64,000 bases of DNA. Source: Mycolicibacter heraklionensis. GTDB lineage: Bacteria; Actinomycetota; Actinomycetes; Mycobacteriales; Mycobacteriaceae. A model generated the notes under the pieces. It searched no databases. It saw nothing but the letters and a program-made list of their open reading frames with translations, and was not told the DNA's origin. The stretch spans positions 248,001 through 312,000 of the forward strand of contig NZ_LDPO01000002.1 of the NCBI RefSeq assembly GCF_001021505.1, in the 5' to 3' direction. The position numbers and the translations under genes are program-made. Shown in pieces: positions 1 to 7,942 of this stretch. Each line of letters begins with the position of its first letter. Within the stretch, counting starts at the first letter, position 1.

Positions 1-61
1 CTACCGCGACCTGGACCGGGGCGAGATCACCTACCGCATTTTCGACCTCGTCAAGGACTGA
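1..61 (+). CDS. 3' end of a SAM methyltransferase-like gene (cut by the window edge)
   Basis: The first bases read in frame into a TGA at 59-61 and give a C-terminal tail ending ITYRIFDLVKD. The second methyltransferase in this window (2485-3306) ends FVYRLYHFTKD, and M. tuberculosis Rv2952-type methyltransferases end in the same YRxxxxxKD pattern. I infer that a paralogous lipid O-methyltransferase lies immediately to the left. Only about 19 codons are visible, so the identification rests on the tail motif and on the neighbourhood. A strong hairpin follows 13 bases after the stop. Confidence 0.5.
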   Translation, partial: YRDLDRGEITYRIFDLVKD

Positions 62-74
62 GGACGCCGCGTCG

Positions 75-120
75 AAGCGCCGGAGCGGATCGGGACTGAC
101 GTCCCGGTGCTCCGGCGCTT
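75..120 (+). terminator. Nested GC-rich hairpin terminator
   Basis: The arms 75-86 and 109-120 are a perfect 12-bp inverted repeat. Inside them, 91-96 pairs with 101-106. The downstream sequence ctttgg gives only a weak T-run, as is usual for mycobacterial intrinsic terminators. It sits just after the stop at 61 and separates that gene from the P450 operon. Confidence 0.7.
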
Positions 121-237
121 CTTTGGTGACCGACGTCCCTTCAGGCGACGGAGGCAACCGGGTTAGGGTGGCGGCTACTGGCCGATCGCGGGCCAGTCGC
201 GCTCCCAACCCGACGATCGTGATGAGGGGCTTGCCAG

Positions 238-1596
238 ATGGATCAGAAGGACCTGACGCGTCGGCTTCGTTTTCGCGCCAGTCTGCTCAAGATCGGCACC
301 GACGGGCTTATCGGGGTGGTCCGCGACCGGGCGACCGCCTACCGGTACGCCCTGACCGGCCGCGAAACCGCGCCGCTGACCGACTTCGACCCGTTCGCGC
401 CCGAGACGATGCACGACCCCTACCCGGGATATCGCACGCTGTTCAACGGTCCGAAGGTCTGGTACAGCCGCAAGCGCGGCATCTGGATCATTCCGGGCTA
501 TGACGAGGTCCGGCAGGCGTTGCGCGACGACGAGGCGTTGTCCTCGGCGGAGAGCCAGGCCCGGTTCCGGGTGCACCTGCAGACTATGAACGCCACCGAC
601 CCGCCGGTGCACACCCGGCTGCGCCGGTCGGTGTCGCGGGCGTTCACTCCCCGGGCGATGAAGTCGTGGGAGATCAACATCAACCGCGCCGCCGACGAAC
701 TCGTCGCCGCGATGATCAAGCGCGGGCGCGTCGAGATCGTGGCCGACCTGGCCAAGCCGCTTCCGAACCGGTTGATCACCATGATGCTGGCGATACCGCA
801 GGAAGACCGCCACCAGTTCCTGGAATGGGCGGACACCATCAATGAGGCCGCGTTCGCACCGCTGAACCTGCGCGGGATGACGATGAACATGCGCTCCAGC
901 CAGGCGGTTGCCGCGATGTACCGCAGCCTCTACCCGATGATCAAGGCGCGCCGCGCTGAGCCCGGCGACGACCTGATCTCCATGCTGGCGGCGCCCAGCG
1001 GGGACGACACCCTCTCCGACGACGAGGTGTTCTGGACCGCGTCGATGCTGGTCGGCGCTGGCAGCGAGACCACCACGAACCTCATCTCGGGTCTGTTTCT
1101 GACGCTGGCGCAGCGCCCGGACGTCTACACCCGGCTGCGCGAACACCCCGAGCTGATCCCCGCAGCCATCGAAGAGCAACTGCGGCTGGTCTCCCCGGTG
1201 CAGGGGTTCTACCGGACCGCGACCCGCGACTATCGGGTCGGCGACCACACCATCCCGGCTGGTGCGCGGGTGCTGGTGCTCTACGCGGCCGCTAACCGCG
1301 ACCCGGCGCACTACCCGGATCCCGACACGTTCGACCTGGACCGCAATCCGACCGACCACCTCGCCTTCGGTGGCGGCGCGCATTACTGCCTGGGCACCCA
1401 TCTGACCCGCATCGAAGTGAGCCGGGTGTTGACGCAGCTCATCCCCCATGTCAAGGCCATCAGGCTGGCCGGGGAGCACCGCCACCTGGTCAATGCGACG
1501 ATGCGCGGCCTGGAGCACCTGCCCGTCGAGCTGGTGCCGGCCGAGGCGGGCGTGGACCCCGCCGCCGCACCGTCCGGGCACACCGGCACCCGATGA
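238..1596 (+). CDS. Cytochrome P450 monooxygenase
   Basis: This is a 452-residue class I bacterial P450. Visible signatures are the I-helix oxygen-activation motif GAGSETTT (residues 273-280), the ExxR of helix K (E313-R316) and the haem-binding loop FGGGAHYCLG with the cysteine ligand at C384. It has no membrane anchor, so it should be cytosolic and use a ferredoxin/reductase partner; none is encoded beside it. Its stop overlaps the start of the next gene by four bases (ATGA), so the two are translationally coupled. With an SDR and a methyltransferase downstream, a role in oxidising a lipid or polyketide chain is plausible, but the substrate cannot be read from sequence. The ATG at 238 is preceded by a GAGGGG Shine-Dalgarno-like stretch. 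Confidence 0.9.
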   Translation: MDQKDLTRRLRFRASLLKIGTDGLIGVVRDRATAYRYALTGRETAPLTDFDPFAPETMHDPYPGYRTLFNGPKVWYSRKRGIWIIPGYDEVRQALRDDEALSSAESQARFRVHLQTMNATDPPVHTRLRRSVSRAFTPRAMKSWEININRAADELVAAMIKRGRVEIVADLAKPLPNRLITMMLAIPQEDRHQFLEWADTINEAAFAPLNLRGMTMNMRSSQAVAAMYRSLYPMIKARRAEPGDDLISMLAAPSGDDTLSDDEVFWTASMLVGAGSETTTNLISGLFLTLAQRPDVYTRLREHPELIPAAIEEQLRLVSPVQGFYRTATRDYRVGDHTIPAGARVLVLYAAANRDPAHYPDPDTFDLDRNPTDHLAFGGGAHYCLGTHLTRIEVSRVLTQLIPHVKAIRLAGEHRHLVNATMRGLEHLPVELVPAEAGVDPAAAPSGHTGTR

Positions 1597-2423
1597 GCGG
1601 CCAGCCGGTAGCGCTGGTCACCGGAGCGACGAGCGGGATCGGCGAGGCGACCGCCGACCGGCTGCAGGCCGCCGGCTACCGTGTCTTCGCGGTGGGACGC
1701 AATCCCGAAGCGCTGCAACGCCTTGCGTCACGCGGGCTGATCGCGCGCGCCCTCGATGTCACCGATGAGGCCGCGGTGGATCGGCTGGTCGCGGAGATCA
1801 CCGCGGACCACGGCGGGGTCGATGTCCTGGTCAACAGCGCGGGATTTCCGCTGACGTGTCCGCTCGAACAAGTGGCTCTCGATGACTTGCGCAGCCTGTT
1901 CGAGACCAATGTGGTTGCGACACTTCACTTAATCCAGACAGTCCTGCCGGGAATGCGCCGGCGCAGGTCCGGCGTCATCGTCAACATCGGCAGTACCGGC
2001 GGGCGGTTCGCCAGCCCGGGAGCCGGTGGCTACCACGTGATCAAGTACGGCATGGAGGCGCTGTCGCTGTCGTTGCGCGCCGAAGTCGCCCCGTTCGGGG
2101 TGCGGGTGGTGCTGCTGGACCCGACCGCGGTGCGGACCCCGTTCGTCACCTCGCAGCAGGAGGCGCAACCGTCCTACGCCGACGATGATCCCTACCGCAG
2201 CTTCAAGATCCACTACGCCGACAACACCCGCCAGCTCTCTGCCAAGCGCGGCGTGATGATCGAGCCAGATGTCGTCGCCCGTGCCGTGTTGCGCGTGGTC
2301 CGGGCCAAAAATCCCAGACCGCGCTACGTGGTTGGGCTCTCCGGCAAGGCCACCGTGCTGGCGCGAGCCGTGTTGACCGATCGGATGTGGGACCGAATCG
2401 TGATGCGCGGTCTACACGACTGA
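1593..2423 (+). CDS. Short-chain dehydrogenase/reductase
   Basis: A 276-residue classical SDR. The N-terminal NAD(P) motif TGATSGIG is at residues 10-17, NSAG is at 81-84, and the catalytic residues are S134, Y147 and K151 (YxxxK). The C-terminal 60 residues are longer than a minimal SDR and basic, as in mycobacterial SDRs acting on long-chain substrates. The four-base overlap with the P450 implies a shared mRNA and linked chemistry, for example oxidation followed by keto/alcohol interconversion. In the PDIM pathway a separate ketoreductase reduces phthiodiolone. This gene could fill a comparable step, but that is inference from context. Confidence 0.88.
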   Translation: MSGQPVALVTGATSGIGEATADRLQAAGYRVFAVGRNPEALQRLASRGLIARALDVTDEAAVDRLVAEITADHGGVDVLVNSAGFPLTCPLEQVALDDLRSLFETNVVATLHLIQTVLPGMRRRRSGVIVNIGSTGGRFASPGAGGYHVIKYGMEALSLSLRAEVAPFGVRVVLLDPTAVRTPFVTSQQEAQPSYADDDPYRSFKIHYADNTRQLSAKRGVMIEPDVVARAVLRVVRAKNPRPRYVVGLSGKATVLARAVLTDRMWDRIVMRGLHD

Positions 2424-2484
2424 CTACGTCGCCGTCGGCGACCCGGGCACGGCGGGGTCTCCAGAATCGTGAGATACTTTTTCG

Positions 2485-3306
2485 ATGGTCACGATGAACC
2501 GCCTGATCTTCAATCCGGTATCCCACCGCGTCATGACGAACCCGTTCGTCTACCACCTGTTGTTCACGTCGTTCGTGACCAAGCGGTTCTCTACCCAGAC
2601 CAAGATGCTCAGCGGCGACGACTGGTTGTTCCTCAACTACGGCTACGAAGAGGACCCGCCGATGGCGGTGCCGCTGGAGCCTTCCGACGAGCCCAACCGG
2701 TTCTTCATCCAGCAGTACCACCGCACCGCCGCCCTGGCTGATCTGGCCGGCAAGAAGGTGCTTGAGGTGAGCTGTGGTCACGGGGGCGGCGCGTCCTATG
2801 TGGCCCGCACCTTCAAGCCCGCCTCCTACACCGGCCTGGACCTCAACGAGACCGCCATCGAGTTCTGCCGGGAGCGCCACCAGCTGCCCGGGATGGACTT
2901 CGTGCAGGGCGACGCCGAGAACCTGCCCTTCGAGGACGGCTCGTTCGACGTGGTGTTCCAGGTGGAGGCATCGCACCTGTACCCGCACCCGGCACGCTTC
3001 TTCAACGGCGCGGCACGGGTGCTGGCCCCCGGCGGGCACTTCCTCTACACCGATTTCCGCCGCCGCAGTGAGTTGGCCCAGTGGGACGCCGAGCTGGCCG
3101 CCACCGGGTTGCGGCTGGTGGTGCAAGAGGACATCAGCATGGACGTGTTGCGCGGAAACGAGAAGAACTTGGCCCGCAAGCAGGACATGATCGCCCACCA
3201 CGGCGGTCTGGCCCGCTTCGCCAGCGCCGCGACCGACTGGACCTTCAACGGCGCCCTGAAGAACGGCGAGTTCGTCTACCGCCTGTACCACTTCACCAAG
3301 GACTAG
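2485..3306 (+). CDS. SAM-dependent O-methyltransferase, phthiotriol methyltransferase (Rv2952)-like
   Basis: 273 residues. The SAM-binding motif I VLEVSCGHGGG is at residues 92-102. YEEDPPM (about residues 54-60), EPSDEPNR and the terminal FTKD match my recollection of Rv2952, the enzyme that O-methylates phthiotriol/phenolphthiotriol dimycocerosates. The gene lies 61 bp after the SDR on the same strand. Its presence opposite a Pps-type PKS locus with papA5 supports methylation of a polyketide hydroxyl. Related mycobacterial methyltransferases act on glycolipid sugars, so the exact acceptor is uncertain. An alternative start three codons downstream (ATG AAC) cannot be excluded. Confidence 0.82.
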   Translation: MVTMNRLIFNPVSHRVMTNPFVYHLLFTSFVTKRFSTQTKMLSGDDWLFLNYGYEEDPPMAVPLEPSDEPNRFFIQQYHRTAALADLAGKKVLEVSCGHGGGASYVARTFKPASYTGLDLNETAIEFCRERHQLPGMDFVQGDAENLPFEDGSFDVVFQVEASHLYPHPARFFNGAARVLAPGGHFLYTDFRRRSELAQWDAELAATGLRLVVQEDISMDVLRGNEKNLARKQDMIAHHGGLARFASAATDWTFNGALKNGEFVYRLYHFTKD

Positions 3307-3310
3307 GCGG

Positions 3311-3327
3311 CGGGCCGATCAGGCCCG
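3311..3327. terminator. Small hairpin between convergent genes
   Basis: cgggcc (3311-3316) pairs with ggcccg (3322-3327) across a 5-base loop. It lies in the 40-bp gap between the methyltransferase stop and the stop of the convergent fusion gene. There is no clear T-run, so termination is a guess from position. Confidence 0.3.
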
Positions 3328-3346
3328 ACGACTCTGTAGACGGGCC

Positions 3347-5020
3347 TTACAGTCCGCGGGCACCGAGCCAGCGGTGAATGCGTTCGGCCACGGCCTCCCA
3401 GCCCGGTTCGAGCATCATGTTGTGGCCCATGCCTGGAAAGAACTCGGCCTCGGTGCCGTAGGCATGTGCGGTGGCCTGCACCTCTTTGCAGGTGTGCGCA
3501 CCGTCCTCTTCGGCGCCCAGCACCAGCAGGGGCGTGTTCACCCGCTTCGGACGTGGCAGGTTGAGCATCAAGCAGTCGACGCTGACTCGCGCGCTGTCCT
3601 CCTGAAGCCGTGCCGCGCATTCCAGCACAGCGTGCTCCGGGGTGGTCTCGGAGAAGAACTTCTCCCGGGCCAGCTCCGGTGTGTTGATGTAGGGCAGCGC
3701 CTTTCCGGTGACTGCCATCTTGATGGCGTGCCACGGCCGATTGCGCAGCCAACGCAGACTCGACCCGTAATTGCCCTGCGGGGGAATCGAGGCCATCAGG
3801 ACCCCGGCCGGCGCCGGCCGGCTCTCCAGGTACTTCTGCACGATCAGCCCGCCCATCGAGTGACCGATCACCACCGGAGGGACCGGCAGCTCGTCGGCGA
3901 CCGATCGGACATCTTGGACGTAGTCCTCGACACTGCAGGTTCGCAGCGGCTTGTCGTTGGTGCTGCTGCCGTGGCCGCGGAAACTGACTGCCAGCGCGCG
4001 GTAGCCGAGATCGGCGAAATATCCGAGGAAATTCTCGTCCCAGCACCACGCGGCGTGCCACGCACCGTGGACGAACAGCAAAGGAACAGGATGGGCCTCG
4101 CTGACGCAGCCCTTATCGATCACCTCAAGCACGACACTGCTCCCCCTGTCCAGCGACCTGCCCCTGACTGACTTCGACGATAGCCCGGCCTTCCCCGTCC
4201 CGGCTTTACGCGTCGACAGTGGCGTGCGCCGTGCCAGCAACGGTAGCAGCGGGCCGTGCGGCACGACACGGTAGACGCCCACGAGCAGCCGATTCGCCCA
4301 TCCCGGCGTCACCCGGCCCCGCCCTGCGGCCATGCCGTCGACGGCCGCCCGGGCAACCTGGTCCACGGACTTCCACATCACTGCGGGCAGCACCCGCCTG
4401 CGCTCACCCGCCCGGAACCCGGCCGCGACATCCAATCCGGTGTCCACCGGTCCCGGGCACAACACGGTGGCGGTGACACCGGTGCCCCGCAGTTCGCTCC
4501 GCAAACTTTCGGTGTACGACGCCACGAAGGCTTTGGCGGCGCCGTAACTGGCCTGGCCCGGCAGCGGGCCGAACGCGGCAACCGATGACACATTCAGCAC
4601 GGCGCCGCGTCCCCGCGCGACCATGCCCGGTAGGAACCGGGTGCACAGGTCGACGACAGCGGCCACGTCAATCTCGATCAGGCCCAGTTGCCGTTCCGGC
4701 TCCGTCTTCGCGACCAGCCCCACCATGGCCACACCGGCGTTGTTGACCAGCACATCCGGCACCAAGCCGAGATCGGCGATCCGACCCGGCATTGCGGCTC
4801 GCTCGGTCGGGTTGGCCAGGTCCGTGGGCAGCACGTGTACCGGTGGCAGGTGTAGCGCGCTCAGTTCATCGGCCAGGGCGTGCAAGCGGTCGGCGCTGCG
4901 CGCGACCAGAATCAGCTGGTGGCCGCGCCGCGCGAGCTCGCGTGCCATCGCCGCACCGATCCCCGATGACGCGCCGGTGACTATCGCTGCGCGGTCGTCG
5001 CCGGGAGCTGGAAGAGCCAC
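3347..5020 (-). CDS. Fusion protein: short-chain dehydrogenase plus alpha/beta hydrolase
   Basis: 557 residues in one frame. Residues 1-265 are an SDR: TGASSGIG at 15-22, NNAG at 93-96, S145/S146, Y159 and K163. After a basic linker of about 30 residues, residues 300-557 form an alpha/beta hydrolase: oxyanion segment HGAWHAAW near 318, nucleophile elbow GHSMGG with S388, a late acidic segment GAEEDG and the catalytic-type histidine in GMGHNM. The two folds are normally separate proteins, so the fusion suggests consecutive reduction and ester/thioester chemistry on one substrate. The start is GTG at 5020. It is divergent from the PE-PPE gene and convergent with the methyltransferase. No frameshift or internal stop was seen. 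Confidence 0.85.
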   Translation of the reverse strand: MALPAPGDDRAAIVTGASSGIGAAMARELARRGHQLILVARSADRLHALADELSALHLPPVHVLPTDLANPTERAAMPGRIADLGLVPDVLVNNAGVAMVGLVAKTEPERQLGLIEIDVAAVVDLCTRFLPGMVARGRGAVLNVSSVAAFGPLPGQASYGAAKAFVASYTESLRSELRGTGVTATVLCPGPVDTGLDVAAGFRAGERRRVLPAVMWKSVDQVARAAVDGMAAGRGRVTPGWANRLLVGVYRVVPHGPLLPLLARRTPLSTRKAGTGKAGLSSKSVRGRSLDRGSSVVLEVIDKGCVSEAHPVPLLFVHGAWHAAWCWDENFLGYFADLGYRALAVSFRGHGSSTNDKPLRTCSVEDYVQDVRSVADELPVPPVVIGHSMGGLIVQKYLESRPAPAGVLMASIPPQGNYGSSLRWLRNRPWHAIKMAVTGKALPYINTPELAREKFFSETTPEHAVLECAARLQEDSARVSVDCLMLNLPRPKRVNTPLLVLGAEEDGAHTCKEVQATAHAYGTEAEFFPGMGHNMMLEPGWEAVAERIHRWLGARGL

Positions 5021-5178
5021 GGGCTCAGCCTATCTCCCGTGGCGTCTGCGGCCAGCAAACCCGCGCCGGCCGACCAGCGCCTATGGGTATGCCTAGGGTT
5101 TGGGCACCTCGGCGCGCGCTGGGTCAAACTCCTGTGTACGCTGACACGAGCATGTGTCTGAGATAAATGGGGGATCAG

Positions 5179-6261
5179 ATGACGCATTCCAGCTATCGAT
5201 GGTTGACGGCCGGTGTTTTGGCCGGGGGCTGTGCCGGCCTGATGGGGCTGACCTCGATGTTCAACGCATCGTTCGCTTTTGGGGAGAGCAACGGCACGGC
5301 GTTGATCATGGGCTACGTCCTGACGCCCGATCCCGGGGCGGTCTACGACCAACGGGTGATGGACCTGTTCATCAATCCCGCCAATCCGTTTCCGGGGCAG
5401 TCGGTGTATCCGGGTTACACCCCGGTCGTCGAACCGCTGAATCCCTCCGATTACCAACAGAGCCTTCTCGACGCCGCCAAGACCCTGAACCAGGACATTG
5501 CGCGTCACCTGGAGGACGGGCCGGTGACGGTGTTCGGCGTCTCCTCGACCACGGCGATCGCCACTCAAGCCATGATCGACCTCGCCCAGGCCGGCGCGGG
5601 CGTACCTGACCCGGCGAATCTGCATTTCGTGCTGGTCGAGGATCTGAACTCGCCCAACGGCGGTATCTTTACCCGCTTTCCGCTCGACTTCGGCAGCCTC
5701 CCGCCCACCCCCGTCGATACGCCGTACACCACCGACATCTACAACTTCGAGTACAGCGGCGCCACCGACTTCCCGAAGTATCCGTTGAATCTGCTGGCGC
5801 TGGCGAATTCGATGATGGGCTACCTCTATCTGCATCCGTACCTGATCACCGGCTACCCCAGCTCTTGGGACCCGAGCGCGATGGCTGACGCGGTGAAGCT
5901 TCCGATGTCCGAGGGGTATGACGGTGACACATCGATCTACCTGATCCCGACCATGAACCTGCCGCTGCTCGAGTCGGTGCGACAGTTCCCGTTGTTCGGG
6001 CCGGCGATGGCCGACTTGATTCAGCCCGCGCTGCGGGTGCTGATCGACCTGGGCTATGACCGCTCTGATCCCGCCGATATCGTCACCCCGATGTCGTGGG
6101 GCATGCCGAGTATCGACTGGGACCTGGTGTCGCAGAATCTCCAACTCGGTGTCGAGCAGGGCTGGACGGCCGCACAGGTCGACTTGGGTCTGCTGCCGCA
6201 GTCCGCGCTGCCGGACCTCTACCCCTACCTGCCGGACCTGTCGGGTCTGATCGGCACCTAG
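5179..6261 (+). CDS. Exported PE-PPE-domain serine esterase/acyltransferase-like protein
   Basis: About 360 residues. The N-terminus is a hydrophobic export signal; a lipobox-like AGGC is imperfect, so lipoprotein status is unsure. The rest matches the PE-PPE C-terminal (PF08237-type) alpha/beta-hydrolase domain, with VFGVSSTTA as the nucleophile region (GxSxS) and the typical LVEDLNSPNGGIFTRF strand. No PE or PPE N-terminal domain is present. Known mycobacterial proteins of this type include Chp1/Chp2, membrane acyltransferases that finish surface lipids such as sulfolipid and polyacyltrehalose, so a late acyl-transfer role is possible here. The ATG at 5179 has a better purine-rich leader (gggggat) than the ATG at 5167. 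Confidence 0.75.
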   Translation: MTHSSYRWLTAGVLAGGCAGLMGLTSMFNASFAFGESNGTALIMGYVLTPDPGAVYDQRVMDLFINPANPFPGQSVYPGYTPVVEPLNPSDYQQSLLDAAKTLNQDIARHLEDGPVTVFGVSSTTAIATQAMIDLAQAGAGVPDPANLHFVLVEDLNSPNGGIFTRFPLDFGSLPPTPVDTPYTTDIYNFEYSGATDFPKYPLNLLALANSMMGYLYLHPYLITGYPSSWDPSAMADAVKLPMSEGYDGDTSIYLIPTMNLPLLESVRQFPLFGPAMADLIQPALRVLIDLGYDRSDPADIVTPMSWGMPSIDWDLVSQNLQLGVEQGWTAAQVDLGLLPQSALPDLYPYLPDLSGLIGT

Positions 6262-6352
6262 CACGCAGATACGCCGCTACCGCTGGGCGTCGCCGAATCT
6301 CAAGCCGCCCAAGGCCGTTGGATACCGGCTGGCCTGTGGGCGCTGCGAGCCC

Positions 6353-7702
6353 CTACTCCGGGGTGACGTTGAAGATGGCGTCCCACAGACCCTGGATGTC
6401 GAAGGGCCCGATGATCCCGGAGTTGTCGAAGATGTTGTACCAGTAATCACCGAAGAAGGCCTGAAGCTGCTCGGGTGTGGGCAGGAAACCGGTGGTGTCG
6501 ATGACCGGGTCGGGCGGCAGCGGGTTCTTGATGTCGAGCAACACGGTGCCCAGGCGCCACAACCACGCCTGCGTGTCGATCATCTCTGGGTTGGAGATGT
6601 TAGCGGTGCCCTCGTCGTAGGCGTCCATCCATTCGCCGATGACGGGGTTGCCCGGCCACAGGTCGTCCACGATCTTCACCAGCCAGTAGAAGCTGGGGGT
6701 GTTCCAGTCCTCGGGGTTGAAGATGTTGCCGCCGGGCTCGGGAAGCAGGCACGGCCCGGGACATAGCGGGCTGCCCGGGATGAACGGGTTGAAGGCCAGC
6801 AGGGATGAGGCGATCAGCGACTGCAGTGTGCGCGCGAACTCGATCGGGTCTGGCAGGTTGAACTTGTCGACGTCGAACGGCTGCATCAGGCTGTCGAAGA
6901 AGTTGACGAACGGCGTACTGAAGTCCATCGCGTAGTAGCTGCCCGCCCATGGCATCAGTGGGGCGTCCGGGTCGATATTGGGGTAGTCCTCGGGGTTCAG
7001 CCCCAGTTCCGCCAGGGTGCGAGTGCCCTCCCAGTAGTACATGTCATTGGCGTAGCCGATGTTGACCATGCCTGGCCCGTTGGGGTCGAAGTAGAACTCG
7101 TTGCCGTCCGTCATGTCCGAGAACGGGATCTGGAACCAGTTCTGGATCAGCGGGAAATTCTGCAGGCCCAGAGCGATCAGCACGCTCCAGAGGGACTGGT
7201 CGATCCAGGTGAAGCCGGTGAGCGGGCTGGTCGGCATGGCCGGCAGGCAGTCCAGACCCGCACAGCTCAGATCGATCGGAATCTGAACATTGGCCAGCAT
7301 GGACAGCTGCTGTCCGAGGCCGGGGAAGAGTCGGTCCCCTTCATGACCGGCGCCGGAGATCTCCGGGAACGGGAACATCATCTGAAGGATGCCCTCGAAG
7401 TGCCCCATGTCGCCGGGGTCCTCGCCCCAGGCGTTCGTCGGACTTCCGGCCATCCACGGGCCGCTGTAGAACAGCGACTTCGCCAGCGTGTCCATCGCGT
7501 GGATCTCGTTCGCCGGAATGTTGACCAGTGCCTGGAACAGGTTCAGCGGAACGTTCAACAGTGATTCGCCGGCGCTGAGCTGCGGATCCAAGTGCACCGT
7601 GGGCAGCTCTGGAAGCGCGGGCGCCCCCGGAGCGACGGCGATGAGTCCAGCGGTGGTGACAGCCAGCCCCGCGGAAAAGTACGAACGCAAGGCTGCAACC
7701 AT
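6353..7702 (-). CDS. Exported mycobacterial protein of unknown function (WGEDPGD family, paralogue 1)
   Basis: 449 residues starting with a clear signal peptide (MVAALRS, hydrophobic core, AxA site near residue 30). I do not recognise an enzyme domain. It shares many blocks with the protein encoded at 7943-9748: LNxPxNLFQ..VNIP near the mature N-terminus, NxWGEDPGDxGHF, PLTGFTW, LMPWAG, FFDSLMQP and GSPLCPGxC. Four cysteines are conserved between the two in two short pairs (CxxxxC and CPGxC), suggesting two disulphides in an extracytoplasmic protein. It is rich in Pro, Asn, Asp and aromatic residues. The frame stays open upstream to 7882, but the signal-peptide ATG at 7702 is the sensible start. 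Confidence 0.7.
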   Translation of the reverse strand: MVAALRSYFSAGLAVTTAGLIAVAPGAPALPELPTVHLDPQLSAGESLLNVPLNLFQALVNIPANEIHAMDTLAKSLFYSGPWMAGSPTNAWGEDPGDMGHFEGILQMMFPFPEISGAGHEGDRLFPGLGQQLSMLANVQIPIDLSCAGLDCLPAMPTSPLTGFTWIDQSLWSVLIALGLQNFPLIQNWFQIPFSDMTDGNEFYFDPNGPGMVNIGYANDMYYWEGTRTLAELGLNPEDYPNIDPDAPLMPWAGSYYAMDFSTPFVNFFDSLMQPFDVDKFNLPDPIEFARTLQSLIASSLLAFNPFIPGSPLCPGPCLLPEPGGNIFNPEDWNTPSFYWLVKIVDDLWPGNPVIGEWMDAYDEGTANISNPEMIDTQAWLWRLGTVLLDIKNPLPPDPVIDTTGFLPTPEQLQAFFGDYWYNIFDNSGIIGPFDIQGLWDAIFNVTPE

Positions 7703-7880
7703 CCCGATTTCCTCCAACACGCTAAAGTAAGTACCAACGCGGCTCGGCCGCGTACGGTTCATGCAATCTACCAAAGTGTTACCTGAGCGCAAATCGAGAG
7801 TCACATGTCGGCAATCGATGTAGACGCTGTATTTGGCATGAGAACGATCGGGCAATCGAGGCGCTAGCGCCCCGAAACGC

Positions 7881-7917
7881 ACGGCAGCCCGGCCGTGTGA
7901 ACTGGCCGGGCTGCCGT
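7881..7917 (-). terminator. Strong intrinsic hairpin terminator
   Basis: A perfect 14-bp inverted repeat: arms 7881-7894 and 7904-7917 with a 9-base loop. On the minus strand it lies 26 bases after the stop of the 7943-9748 gene and is followed by cgtttc. It isolates that gene from the upstream region of its paralogue. Confidence 0.75.
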
Positions 7918-7942
7918 GAGGTCGCGCTGACGCGGAGTCGAT

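Noticed and set aside
175..1581. 468-codon minus-strand frame opposite the P450
   Set aside because: The plus-strand frame carries all P450 motifs. The minus-strand protein has no recognisable domain.
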